Of a DNA stretch of 64,000 nucleotides, positions 34,679-43,016 are shown in pieces. The stretch is from Roseateles sp. (lineage in GTDB: Bacteria > Pseudomonadota > Gammaproteobacteria > Burkholderiales > Burkholderiaceae_C). Position 1 is the first letter of the stretch. The number at the start of each line of letters is the position of its first letter. The notes under the pieces were generated by a model. It was not told where the DNA came from. It searched no databases and worked only from the letters and a program-made list of their open reading frames with translations. Position numbers and translations under genes: made by a program. Location of the stretch: positions 20,846-84,845 of the forward strand of contig JAEUPJ010000070.1 of assembly GCA_016790285.1 (NCBI GenBank), given 5' to 3'.

Positions 34679-36646
34679 TTAGTTCTTGAGTGTCTTCAAG
34701 GCTGCAGCACCCAGGCCGAACTGGTACAGGATCTGCGTCCATTCCTTGGCTTCCTGGCTGAAGCTGGTGCGCGTCAGGTCTTCTGGGACGAAGATCGTGT
34801 CGCCCGGCAACGCTGGCATCGTTGAGAAGCTGCTGCCCAGCGAGATCCAGCCGCTCGACTGTTGCTTGGCACTGACGACGCTGCCATTGGCGCGGATTAC
34901 GAACGTGCTGGAGTTGTCGGCGCCGCGGGTCGGGCCGCCGGCCAGCTTGAGCATGTCTTCCAGGCTGGCGCCCGGGTTGAACACAAAGCTGCCGCCATTG
35001 AAGACGCTGCCAAACACGCCAACCGTCGACGGCCGAGCCGGCACGACCAGTCGGTCGCCATCTTCGAGCGCAAGGTCGGGCAACTCGGTGGCTGACGGTT
35101 GCATCTGCAGAACGATGCGACCGGTGGGCCGCACAGCGCGCAGGCGTTCAATCAGGCGCGTCGAACTCTGCACGCGGGCGTTCTGGCCGCTGGCCTCGTC
35201 GGCCGTCAGGGCCTTCTGGGTGACCTGGATCCGCGCGAACTCGGTCTCGAGGTCCCGCAGGGCGCGCTCGTACTGGGCCTGCTGGGTGATGCGCACGCTT
35301 TCGCGGCTCAGATCGGCGCCGTAGACGAAGGCACCGGGCGTGAGACCGCCCGCAGCCTGCACGGCCTGGGCCAGGGTGCTGTTGGGGGGCAGGATGTATT
35401 CGCCCGGCCGCTGCACCTCGCCTTCGATGCGCACACGCTTGTTCTGGCGGTGCTGGGGCAGCAGGGAATCCAGCGCGTTGAAGGCGCGCACGACATCGCC
35501 GCCCTTCAGGCCCGTGCGGCCTTGCGCCGGCAGCTTGACTTCCGCAATGCGGATGTCGTTGCGCATGTCCAGGCTCTCGATGGCCACGCGCGTGCGGTCG
35601 GCGACGGCGCTCAGGCCGCCGCCCATGGTCAGCAGTTCTTCCATGGTCTCGCCGGGCTTGAGCTCGAAGATGCCCTGGCGATTGACGCTGCCGATCAGTG
35701 CGACCTGCTGGCCGACCGGCCCGATGTGCACCACGTCGTCGGCCTGCAGCACGCGGTCGGCGCTTTTGTCACCGCGCAGCAGCAGGTCGTAGAGGTCGAA
35801 CTGGCTGACGACCTTGCCTGCACGGCGAAGTTCGATGTTGCGGAAGCTGCCCGCCGCCGACGGTCCGCCGGACTGGATCAGCGCATTGACGATCGTCGAG
35901 AGGCTGCTGACGGCGTACGAGCCCGGGCGCTGGGTGAAGCCCGTGACGTAGACGCGGATGCTGCGCAGCTTGCCCAGCGACGTGCTCAGGCGGTAGTTGC
36001 GGAACACCTGAGCGACCCGCTGGTCGACGGCGGCATTCAAGTCGGAGAAGCGCAGGCCCGCCACCAGCACCGGCCCGACGCGCGGGATGGTGATGCGACC
36101 GGTGCGGTCGACCGTCAGGCGCAGGTCCGCCTCTACCGAGCCCCACAGGTTCACATTGATCTCGTCACCAACGCTGATAACGTAGTCCTGCGGGATCTGG
36201 CTGGACGCCTCGCCGGCATTGGCATTGCGCTGGAGCATCAGCTCGCTGCCGAAGCGGCGGACCTCGGAATCCTCCCCCGCGCTGCGACGCACGTGCCGTT
36301 CGAACTCCGACAGGTTGAGCTTTCGGCCCGTCACCGGGTCAACGAGACCCGGGATCAGGAAGTCCCGTTCGCGGTCCCGGTCACGTTCACGATCCTGCTC
36401 GGGCAGCCGTTCGCGCTGGGCGTTGGGCAGGTTGTCTGTCGCCGGTTCGGTGGTCACCGGCCTGGCCGGGGCCACGAGGCGCACCGGGCCACTGGCCAGA
36501 TTGTCCTGAGGGTCGGTGGCCGCCCAAGCAGGCGTGCACAGGCTCGTCATCACCGAGGCGCCGAAGGCTGCCAGGGCGAAGAGAACGCGGTGCGACCGGG
36601 GGTGTTTCGGCGGTTGGGGGAGGTCCCGGAAGGCCGGAAGAGTCAT
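34679..36646 (-). CDS. Large SLBB-domain polysaccharide export outer-membrane protein (Wza-like)
   Basis: A 655-residue exported protein. The signal peptide ends near AWAA (residue 42). A charged linker of alternating Asp/Arg/Glu follows (DRERDRDRERD), then the export domain (SQIPQDYVISVGDEINVNLWG) and several SLBB repeats (YVTGFTQRPGSYAVSSLST; ALIGSVNRQGIFELKPGETM; IEGEVQRPGEYILPPNSTL; VFGSVFNGGSFVFNPGASL). It lacks an obvious lipobox Cys. It likely forms or gates the outer-membrane exit for polysaccharide. It is about twice the length of E. coli Wza. I start at ATG 36646; TTG 36682 is a weak alternative. It is first in the minus-strand operon. Confidence 0.88.
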   Translation of the reverse strand: MTLPAFRDLPQPPKHPRSHRVLFALAAFGASVMTSLCTPAWAATDPQDNLASGPVRLVAPARPVTTEPATDNLPNAQRERLPEQDRERDRDRERDFLIPGLVDPVTGRKLNLSEFERHVRRSAGEDSEVRRFGSELMLQRNANAGEASSQIPQDYVISVGDEINVNLWGSVEADLRLTVDRTGRITIPRVGPVLVAGLRFSDLNAAVDQRVAQVFRNYRLSTSLGKLRSIRVYVTGFTQRPGSYAVSSLSTIVNALIQSGGPSAAGSFRNIELRRAGKVVSQFDLYDLLLRGDKSADRVLQADDVVHIGPVGQQVALIGSVNRQGIFELKPGETMEELLTMGGGLSAVADRTRVAIESLDMRNDIRIAEVKLPAQGRTGLKGGDVVRAFNALDSLLPQHRQNKRVRIEGEVQRPGEYILPPNSTLAQAVQAAGGLTPGAFVYGADLSRESVRITQQAQYERALRDLETEFARIQVTQKALTADEASGQNARVQSSTRLIERLRAVRPTGRIVLQMQPSATELPDLALEDGDRLVVPARPSTVGVFGSVFNGGSFVFNPGASLEDMLKLAGGPTRGADNSSTFVIRANGSVVSAKQQSSGWISLGSSFSTMPALPGDTIFVPEDLTRTSFSQEAKEWTQILYQFGLGAAALKTLKN

Positions 36647-36715
36647 GGAGGAGCCGCAGGTTGACAAGGGCGACGCCGTCAAGCCGTGAATACGACGAGG
36701 CGCGAAGTGGCGCGG

Positions 36716-36721
36716 ATTCTA
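36716..36721 (-). promoter_or_regulatory. Possible -10 box of the wza-wzz polysaccharide operon
   Basis: TAGAAT on the minus strand lies 70 bases before the Wza-like start, in the divergent gap shared with the initiating transferase gene. The hexamer equals the -10 boxes proposed for the surface protein, gspG and acpP genes. No good -35 box is seen. Confidence 0.4.
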
Positions 36722-36809
36722 GCCATCGCTCGACCGGCAGCCATGCTGCCTTCGCCCCGCCGTGGGGCATGCCGAGCGCCTGGGTACACTTGCCTGCCTG
36801 ATTTGAAGG

Positions 36810-36838
36810 GCGGGCTGACTGACCGTCAGACTGCCCGC
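36810..36838 (+). promoter_or_regulatory. Stem-loop in the leader of the initiating transferase gene
   Basis: GCGGGCTGAC (36810-36819), loop TGACC, and GTCAG(actg)CCCGC (36825-36838) can form a ten-pair stem with a four-base bulge, 16 bases before the start codon. A -10-like TACACT lies at 36785-36790. No T tract follows, so this is not a terminator; it may affect translation or be incidental. Confidence 0.3.
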
Positions 36839-36853
36839 ACTGGTCCCGGCTCG

Positions 36854-37984
36854 ATGCTGCCCATCCTTGCGCTTAGTTTTCTCGTCGCCGCGGCCGTGAC
36901 GTTGCTGATCATCCGTTCGTCGCACCTGCATGGCGCGCTGTCGGCCGATCACGATCTCTCGGGGCCGCAGAAGTTCCACTCGCGTCCGGTGCCGCGCATC
37001 GGCGGCCTAGCCATCTTCAGCGGCTTTGCTGTCGGGACGAGCCTATTGGCGTGGCGCTACCCAGCCATGCGCACCGTGGCGGCCCTGCTGCTTGCCTGCA
37101 GCGTGCCAGCCTTCGTCTCCGGCCTCATCGAAGACCTGACCAAGCGCGTCAGCCCCCTGCGCCGCATGCTGGCCACACTGCTGGCCGCGGCGCTGGGTGC
37201 CTGGCTGCTCGGGGCGCAGATCAAGCAGACAGCCATTCCCGGTCTCGATCTCATCGCCAGCACCTCCGTGGGCGGCGTCCTGTTGGCGCTGCTGGTGGTC
37301 AGCGGCGTGTCCAACTCCATCAACATCATCGACGGCATGAACGGCCTGGCCTCGATGTGCTCGGCCATCATGCTTGCGGGCCTGGCCTATGTGGCGCTGC
37401 AGGCAGGCGACCAGTTGGTGGCGGCCATGGCCATCGCCGTCATCGGGGCCGTGCTTGGCTTCTTCATGTGGAACTACCCCTACGGGCTGATCTTCCTGGG
37501 TGACGGCGGCGCGTACTTCCTGGGCTTCATGCTGTCGGAGCTGGCCATCCTGCTGCTGGTGCGCAACCCCGACGTATCGCCCATGTTCCCGCTGCTGCTG
37601 TGCGCCTACCCGGTGTGGGAGACGGTGTTCTCCATGTACCGCCGCAAGGTCGTGCGCGGGCGGCCCGTGGGCATGCCCGACGGCATCCACCTGCACAGCC
37701 TCATCTACCGCCGACTGATGCGCTGGGCGCTGGGCAGCAAGGACGCCGCGGTGCTGACGCGGCGCAATGCGCTCACCGCGCCCTACCTGTGGGTGCTGTG
37801 CAGCCTGTCGGTCGTGCCGGCCACCATCTGGTGGGACGACACGGCCATGCTGCAGATCATCCTGGGCCTGTTCGTGGCGAGCTACGTGCTGCTGTACTGG
37901 CGCATCGTCCGCTTCCGCACACCGCGGTGGATGGTGCTCAATTCGCGCGACGAAGCCCAGCCGCCGGTGACCCGTCCGGAGTAG
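36854..37984 (+). CDS. Polyprenyl-phosphate sugar-1-phosphate transferase (WecA/WbpL/MraY family)
   Basis: A 376-residue integral membrane protein with about 10-11 helices. Family motifs are present: the HSRPVPRIGGLA loop near residue 40, NSINIIDGMNGLA (the Mg-binding NxxNxxDGxxxL type) near 155, FLGDGGAYFLGF, and the cytoplasmic HLHSLIYRR His loop. It attaches the first sugar phosphate (GlcNAc, QuiNAc or FucNAc type) to undecaprenyl phosphate and so starts repeat-unit synthesis. I place the start at the ATG just before the first helix (LPILALSFLVAAAV); the frame extends upstream into a leader with a hairpin. It is divergent from the export operon. Confidence 0.9.
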   Translation: MLPILALSFLVAAAVTLLIIRSSHLHGALSADHDLSGPQKFHSRPVPRIGGLAIFSGFAVGTSLLAWRYPAMRTVAALLLACSVPAFVSGLIEDLTKRVSPLRRMLATLLAAALGAWLLGAQIKQTAIPGLDLIASTSVGGVLLALLVVSGVSNSINIIDGMNGLASMCSAIMLAGLAYVALQAGDQLVAAMAIAVIGAVLGFFMWNYPYGLIFLGDGGAYFLGFMLSELAILLLVRNPDVSPMFPLLLCAYPVWETVFSMYRRKVVRGRPVGMPDGIHLHSLIYRRLMRWALGSKDAAVLTRRNALTAPYLWVLCSLSVVPATIWWDDTAMLQIILGLFVASYVLLYWRIVRFRTPRWMVLNSRDEAQPPVTRPE

Positions 37985-37999
37985 GTTGGCGGCATCCGG

Positions 38000-38005
38000 G
38001 ATAAT
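38000..38005 (+). promoter_or_regulatory. -10 box that would give a leaderless rhlE transcript
   Basis: GATAAT matches the -10 consensus at five of six positions and ends six bases before the A of the rhlE start codon. Initiation at the usual distance would therefore begin at or next to the ATG. There is no Shine-Dalgarno sequence. The -35 region is poor. Confidence 0.4.
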
Positions 38006-38011
38006 CACCGG

Positions 38012-39493
38012 ATGCAAGAAAACCCCGAGTCCGCAGTCGCGGCGCCTGAAGAGGCGCCCGCGCCCGCCCGTTTCGACACCCTGCCGCTGGATCCCAAGCT
38101 GCTTCGCGCCGTGGCCGATTCCGGCTACATGACGATGACGCCCATCCAGGCCAAGGCGATTCCCATCGTGCTGCAGGGGCGCGACGTCATGGGCGCCGCG
38201 CAGACCGGCACGGGCAAGACCGCCGCGTTCTCCATCCCGCTGCTGCAACGCATGCTCAAGCACGAGACCGCGAGCGTGTCGCCGGCCCGCCACCCGGTGC
38301 GCGCCCTCGTGCTGGCGCCCACGCGCGAGCTGGCCGACCAGGTCGCCGAGAACGTCAAGAAGTACGCCAAGCACACCCAGCTGCGCTCGGTCGTGGTGTT
38401 CGGCGGCGTCGACATGAAGCCGCAGACGGCGGCACTCAAGGCCGGCGTCGAGGTGCTGATTGCCACCCCGGGCCGCCTGCTCGACCACATCGAGGCCAAG
38501 AACTGCGTGCTCAACCAGGTCGAGTACGTCGTGCTCGACGAGGCCGACCGCATGCTGGACATCGGCTTCCTGCCCGACCTGCAGCGCATCCTCAGCTTCC
38601 TGCCCAAGGCGCGCCAGACGCTGCTGTTCTCGGCCACCTTCTCGCCCGAGATCAAGCGGCTGGCGCAGAGCTATCTGCAGGACCCGATCCTCGTGGAGAC
38701 GGCCCGCCCCAACCAGACGGCCTCCACCGTGGAGCAGCGCTTCTATAGCGTGACCGACGACGACAAGCGCGCCGTCATCCGCCAGATCCTGAAGGACCGC
38801 GCCATCCGCCAGGCCATCGTCTTCGGCAACTCCAAGCTGGGCGTGGCGCGCCTGGCACGCTCCTTCGAGCGCGATGGCCTGCGCACCGCGGCCCTGCACG
38901 GCGACAAGTCGCAGGACGAGCGTCTGAAGGCCCTCGAAGCATTCAAGCGCGGCGAGATGGACGTGCTGGTCGCCACCGACGTGGCCGCCCGCGGCCTGGA
39001 CATCGCCGACCTGCCGGCCGTCTTCAACTTCGACGTGCCCTTCAACGCCGAGGACTACGTCCACCGCATCGGCCGAACCGGCCGCGCCGGAGCCTCCGGC
39101 CTGGCGGTCACGCTGGTCACCAAGGCCGATGCCCGCCTCGTGTCGGACATCGAAAAGCTGATCAAGCGCAAGATCGACCTCGACCCCTTCGAGCTGCAGG
39201 ACTCCCGCCCGCCGCGCTTCGAGCGCCGTCGCCCGGAAGAGGTCGACGCACCCGAGGCCCGACCCGAAGCCCGACCCGCAGCGCCGCGCCCGGTCTACCG
39301 GCCGCCGTCAGCGCCCAAGGACCCGTTCTTCGACAAGCCCTACGAAGCCAGCGCCAGCGGCGAGCCGCCCGCCTGGGAGAAGGCCAAGGCAGCCACCCCG
39401 GCTGTGGGCAAGGGGCTGTCCAGCTACATCAAGCCCAAGCGCCAGGTCGCGGCCCTGTTCGGTGCCAAGAAGCCGGCGTCCGCCGAAAGCTAA
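38012..39493 (+). CDS. rhlE: ATP-dependent RNA helicase RhlE (DEAD box)
   Basis: A 493-residue helicase with the full motif series: Q motif (MTPIQAKAIP), I AQTGTGKT (63-70), Ia APTRELADQ, II DEAD (near 177), III SAT, IV/V (VATDVAARGLDIADL) and VI HRIGRTGR. A basic, Pro/Ala-rich C-terminal tail of about 100 residues follows, as in RhlE-type proteins that act in rRNA maturation and RNA decay. The stop interlocks with the stop of the convergent methyltransferase gene. It marks the boundary between the polysaccharide locus and the core genes. Confidence 0.93.
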   Translation: MQENPESAVAAPEEAPAPARFDTLPLDPKLLRAVADSGYMTMTPIQAKAIPIVLQGRDVMGAAQTGTGKTAAFSIPLLQRMLKHETASVSPARHPVRALVLAPTRELADQVAENVKKYAKHTQLRSVVVFGGVDMKPQTAALKAGVEVLIATPGRLLDHIEAKNCVLNQVEYVVLDEADRMLDIGFLPDLQRILSFLPKARQTLLFSATFSPEIKRLAQSYLQDPILVETARPNQTASTVEQRFYSVTDDDKRAVIRQILKDRAIRQAIVFGNSKLGVARLARSFERDGLRTAALHGDKSQDERLKALEAFKRGEMDVLVATDVAARGLDIADLPAVFNFDVPFNAEDYVHRIGRTGRAGASGLAVTLVTKADARLVSDIEKLIKRKIDLDPFELQDSRPPRFERRRPEEVDAPEARPEARPAAPRPVYRPPSAPKDPFFDKPYEASASGEPPAWEKAKAATPAVGKGLSSYIKPKRQVAALFGAKKPASAES

Positions 39494-40251
39494 GCCAGCA
39501 GCGCGAAGACCGCAGGGATGCGGTCGGGCAGGGCGTCGGCACGGCGCTTCCAGTCGGCCACGGTCGCCGTGCGCGTCCAGCCGCCCGGCAGCGTCAGGCC
39601 GACGCTGATCGACAGTCGCGTGGTCGCCTTCAGCGCGCCCACGAGGGCCTGGCGCATCGCCTCGTTGCGGTAGGGCGTCTCGATCAGCAACTGCGTCTGC
39701 TGGGCCTTGGCCGAGAGCTGTTCCAGCTCTCGGATGCGGGCCCCGCGCGCTGCCGCGTCCACCGGCAGGTAGCCGACGAAAGCGAAGCTCTGCCCGTTCA
39801 GCCCACTGGCGGCCAGGGCCAGCAGCAACGAACTCGGACCGGACAGCGGCACGACCTCGATGCCGGCCTCATGGGCCAGCGCCACCAGCCGCGCGCCGGG
39901 GTCGGCCACGGCGGGCAGCCCGGCCTCCGACATCAAGCCCACGTCGTGGCCCGCGAGGGCCGGGGCCAGCAGCGCGCGCCAGGCCGGGCTGTCGTCTGCG
40001 GCCGGCTTGCCGCCTTTGGGCGGGCGGGGCAGTTCGGCGATCTGCAGGGCCTGCAGCGGCTGGGCGAGTGGAGACACGGCGTCCACGCGCTTGAGCAGCG
40101 CGCGGGTCGTCTTGGCGTTCTCGGCGGCCCAGTGACCGAGTCGCGCGGCCTGCTCGATGACCCGCTGCGGCAGCACCTCGCGCAGGTCCAGCGAATCGTC
40201 CACGCCGAAGTCCAGCGTGTTGGGCATCAGGATCAGGCGCCCGGGCTTCAT
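39490..40251 (-). CDS. RsmI-like SAM-dependent methyltransferase (tetrapyrrole-methylase fold)
   Basis: A 253-residue protein. LILMPNTLDFGV at the start, GLMSEAGLPAVADPGARLVALAHEAGIEVVPLSGPSS-like central motifs and LIETPYRN are those of the RsmI branch of tetrapyrrole methylases. RsmI itself methylates C1402 of 16S rRNA, but this shorter paralogue type with the N-terminal LREVLPQRVIEQ block is commonly separate, and its substrate is not established. It overlaps the Maf gene by four bases (ATGA) and is convergent with rhlE. Confidence 0.85.
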   Translation of the reverse strand: MKPGRLILMPNTLDFGVDDSLDLREVLPQRVIEQAARLGHWAAENAKTTRALLKRVDAVSPLAQPLQALQIAELPRPPKGGKPAADDSPAWRALLAPALAGHDVGLMSEAGLPAVADPGARLVALAHEAGIEVVPLSGPSSLLLALAASGLNGQSFAFVGYLPVDAAARGARIRELEQLSAKAQQTQLLIETPYRNEAMRQALVGALKATTRLSISVGLTLPGGWTRTATVADWKRRADALPDRIPAVFALLA

Positions 40252-40823
40252 GCCAGCGGCTCCAGGCCGGCGCGGCGCAGCAGGCTGCAGGTGCGGATCA
40301 GCGGCAGGCCGATGAGGGCGGTCGGGTCGTCCGACTCGACCGACTCCAGCAGCGCGATGCCCAGGCTCTCGACTTTGGCGCTGCCTGCGCAGTCATACGG
40401 CTGGTCAGCGTGGAGGTAGGCGTCGATGGCGGCGTCACTCAGCGCGCGAAAGCGCACGCGCACCTCGGCGCGCTCGATGGCCGCAAGCCCGCGCGCAACC
40501 ACCGCCACGGCCGTCTGGAAGACGACGACCCGGCCGCTCATGAGACGCAACTGCGCCTGCGCCGCCGCGTGCGAGCCGGGCTTGCCCAGCGCCTGGCCGT
40601 CCAGGTCGGCCACCTGGTCGGAGCCGAGCACGATGGCGTCGGGCCGCGCCGCTGCCACCGCGCGTGCCTTGGCCAGCGCCAGGCGCTCCGCGAGGGCGGC
40701 CGGCGCCTCGCCAGCCAGCGGGGTTTCATCGACCTCGGGGGCCACGGCCTCGAAGGGCAGCCGCAGGCGGGCGAGCAGTTCCTGGCGGTAGCGCGAGGTC
40801 GAGGCAAGGATCAGCGAAGGCAT
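40248..40823 (-). CDS. yceF: Maf-family nucleotide pyrophosphatase, YceF type
   Basis: A 191-residue protein. ASTSRYRQELLARL (residues 7-20) is the Maf substrate loop, VLGSDQVADLDG contains the catalytic Asp, and KPGSHAAAQAQL and YDCAGSAKVESLG follow. The pattern matches the YceF subgroup, which hydrolyses 7-methyl-GTP and is thought to clear modified nucleotides. It is divergent from yceD with 32 bases between the starts, as in many proteobacteria. Confidence 0.9.
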   Translation of the reverse strand: MPSLILASTSRYRQELLARLRLPFEAVAPEVDETPLAGEAPAALAERLALAKARAVAAARPDAIVLGSDQVADLDGQALGKPGSHAAAQAQLRLMSGRVVVFQTAVAVVARGLAAIERAEVRVRFRALSDAAIDAYLHADQPYDCAGSAKVESLGIALLESVESDDPTALIGLPLIRTCSLLRRAGLEPLA

Positions 40824-40855
40824 CCTTGCATTCTCGCCCGCCTAAACTTGAGGGG

Positions 40856-41407
40856 ATGAAGACGCGCGCCTTTGTTCCCGAGAAGCTCGACGTGGCAGCC
40901 CTGGCCCACGACGGTGCCAGCCTGGCCGGTGAATGGCCCGCCACCTTGCTGGAGCGCCTGGCCGATTCGGCGGCCCCCGAGGCGCCGGCCAGCGGCTGGC
41001 CGCCGCTGCAGTGGCGCCTGCACGGCGAGATCCGCCAGCCCAAGGGTGGCAAACCGCAGACCTGGCTGCGCCTCACCGCGTCCGGTCAGGTGGCGCTGAC
41101 CTGCCAGCGCTGCCTGCAGCCTGTGCTGGAAGACATCGACATCGATCGATGGATCCGGTTCGTCGACACCGAAGCGGAAGCCGCGGCACTGGATGTGGAC
41201 AGCGATGACGACGTGCTGGCCCTGCCGCGCCACCTGGATGCGCGTGAGCTGATCGAGGACGAACTGCTGCTGGCGCTCCCGCTGGTGCCGCGGCATGAGG
41301 CCTGCCCCGAGCCGCTGCCCGTGCCGGCCGAGGACGAGGCTCCCGAGGTCGAGGAGCGGCCCAACCCCTTCGCCAAACTCGCCGCGCTCAAGCGCCGCGA
41401 CGGCTGA
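40856..41407 (+). CDS. yceD: YceD/DUF177 family protein linked to 23S rRNA accumulation
   Basis: A 183-residue acidic protein. The DUF177 signature [11 protein letters not shown] (Cys pair near residues 82-85) is followed by an Asp/Glu-rich region, [20 protein letters not shown] and a third conserved Cys, ending in the [10 protein letters not shown] tail that is typical of the family. YceD homologues promote 23S rRNA accumulation. ATG at 40856 follows a purine-rich GAGGGG directly; a frame open further upstream overlaps yceF and is discarded. The neighbour is rpmF, the conserved order. Confidence 0.9.
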   Translation: MKTRAFVPEKLDVAALAHDGASLAGEWPATLLERLADSAAPEAPASGWPPLQWRLHGEIRQPKGGKPQTWLRLTASGQVALTCQRCLQPVLEDIDIDRWIRFVDTEAEAAALDVDSDDDVLALPRHLDARELIEDELLLALPLVPRHEACPEPLPVPAEDEAPEVEERPNPFAKLAALKRRDG

Positions 41408-41452
41408 CACCATGCACGCGCACGCCCGGCCCGTCCTGCAGCGCGGAGTGGC

Positions 41453-41481
41453 TTGGCGACTTGATGATCCGGTGCTACACT
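41453..41481 (+). promoter_or_regulatory. Promoter of rpmF and the lipid synthesis genes
   Basis: TTGGCG (41453-41458), a 17-base spacer and TACACT (41476-41481) form a reasonable sigma-70 promoter. Transcription would start near 41488, giving an 80-base leader before rpmF. Confidence 0.55.
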
Positions 41482-41568
41482 CGTGGGCTTTTCTGCGGCC
41501 TGGAGTTCGAGCTTTGCCCTCACTCCCCGGGGTCGCAACCCCAAACCCCGCAGATTTCGGAGAATTTC

Positions 41569-41754
41569 ATGGCCGTTCAGCAAAACAAGAAGTCGCCTTC
41601 CAAGCGCGGCATGCACCGTTCCCACAATGCCCTCACGACCCCGGGCACGGCCATCGAGCCGACGACTGGCGAAGTGCATCTGCGTCACCACATCAGCCCG
41701 ACCGGTTTCTACCGTGGTCGCAAGGTGCTGAAGAGCAAGGCCGACGCGGCCTGA
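41569..41754 (+). CDS. rpmF: 50S ribosomal protein L32
   Basis: A 61-residue basic protein with the L32 start [19 protein letters not shown] and the C-terminal [15 protein letters not shown]. The zinc-binding Cys residues of some L32 forms are absent, so this is the Cys-free type normal in betaproteobacteria. ATG is preceded by GGAG at a six-base distance. It sits between yceD and plsX, the standard order that ties ribosome and lipid synthesis. Confidence 0.97.
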   Translation: MAVQQNKKSPSKRGMHRSHNALTTPGTAIEPTTGEVHLRHHISPTGFYRGRKVLKSKADAA

Positions 41755-41804
41755 TGATGCCCGGCGCTGCCCGGTGCAGCGCTCCACCATCGAAGAATCT
41801 GCCG

Positions 41805-41834
41805 ACCCGGCCTGCGTACCGCGCAGCGCCGGGT
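41805..41834 (+). terminator. Hairpin between rpmF and plsX, possible partial terminator
   Basis: ACCCGGCCTGCG (41805-41816) pairs with CGCAG-c-GCCGGGT (41822-41834) around a TACCG loop: twelve pairs with one bulge. A T-rich stretch (ttggtcttt) follows, but it is not a clean T run. It lies 51 bases after rpmF and 31 before plsX, where a partial terminator would lower expression of the enzyme genes relative to the ribosomal protein. Confidence 0.5.
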
Positions 41835-41865
41835 TTGGTCTTTGTGGCTCACGAAAACCACTGAC

Positions 41866-42957
41866 ATGACCGCCACTTTGCCTGAGCCGATCCGCCTGGC
41901 CGTCGACTGCATGGGCGGCGACCATGGCCCCTCGGTCACGCTGCCCGCCTGCCGCTCTTTCCTCGACAAGCACCCCGGCGCCGAACTCCTGCTGGTGGGC
42001 AAGCCCGAGGCGCTGACGGCCGCTGCCGCCTGGCCGCGCTGCCGCGTCGTCGCCGCCAGCGAAGTCGTCACGATGGACGACCCCGTCGAGGTCGCCCTGC
42101 GCCGCAAGCGCGATTCCTCCATGCGCGTGGCCATCCAGCAGCTCAAGGCCGACCGCGACGGCAACCCTGCCCTGGCCCATGCCTGCGTGTCGGCGGGCAA
42201 CACCGGCGCGCTGATGGCGGTGGCGCGCTACCTCCTCAAGACATTGGACGGCATCGACCGCCCGGCCATCGCCACCGTCATGCCCAACCAGCGTGGCCGC
42301 TTCACGACTGTGCTCGACCTCGGCGCCAACGTCGACTGCACCGCCGAGCACCTGCTGCAGTTCGCCCTCATGGGCAGCGCGCTGGTCGCCGCCGTGGAAG
42401 GCAACGAAGAGCCGAGCGTCGGCCTGCTCAACATCGGCGAAGAAGCCATCAAGGGCAGCGAGACCATCAAGCAGGCGGGCGAGCTGTTGCGCGCCGCGGG
42501 CGCAGCGGGTCAGCTCAACTTCTTCGGCAACGTCGAAGGCAACGACATCTACAAGGGCACGACCGACATCGTCGTGTGCGACGGCTTCGTCGGTAACGTG
42601 ATGCTCAAGACGTCGGAAGGCCTGGCCACCATGATCGGCGCCTTCATCAAGGAAGAGTTCGGCCGCAACGTCTTCACCAAGCTTGCCGCAGTGCTCGCGT
42701 TGCCGGTGCTCAAGGCCTTCAAGCACCGCGTCGACCACCGTCGTTTCAACGGGGCCGCGCTGCTGGGCCTGCGCGGCCTCGTGTTCAAGAGCCACGGTTC
42801 GGCCGACGCGTTCGCGTTCGAGATGGCCCTGGCCCGCGCTTATGATGCCGCCCGCAACCGGCTGCTGGACCGGGTGCACGATCGCATCGTCGCCACGCTT
42901 CAGGCCAAGGCGGGCGATGCCGGAGACAACGCGACAACCGTCGCGCAGGCTGCGTGA
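41866..42957 (+). CDS. plsX: Phosphate acyltransferase PlsX
   Basis: A 363-residue enzyme. The start [20 protein letters not shown] and the internal [25 protein letters not shown] and [19 protein letters not shown] stretches identify PlsX. It makes acyl-phosphate from acyl-ACP for the first step of phospholipid synthesis at the membrane. The start is the ATG eight codons into the open frame. It begins the plsX-fabH-fabD-fabG-acpP-fabF series. Confidence 0.96.
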   Translation: MTATLPEPIRLAVDCMGGDHGPSVTLPACRSFLDKHPGAELLLVGKPEALTAAAAWPRCRVVAASEVVTMDDPVEVALRRKRDSSMRVAIQQLKADRDGNPALAHACVSAGNTGALMAVARYLLKTLDGIDRPAIATVMPNQRGRFTTVLDLGANVDCTAEHLLQFALMGSALVAAVEGNEEPSVGLLNIGEEAIKGSETIKQAGELLRAAGAAGQLNFFGNVEGNDIYKGTTDIVVCDGFVGNVMLKTSEGLATMIGAFIKEEFGRNVFTKLAAVLALPVLKAFKHRVDHRRFNGAALLGLRGLVFKSHGSADAFAFEMALARAYDAARNRLLDRVHDRIVATLQAKAGDAGDNATTVAQAA

Positions 42958-43016
42958 GCGCGGCACGGCCGCCCGAAGGCGCTCGCGCCCGCCCTGCGTA
43001 GCACGGAGGCCCCTTC

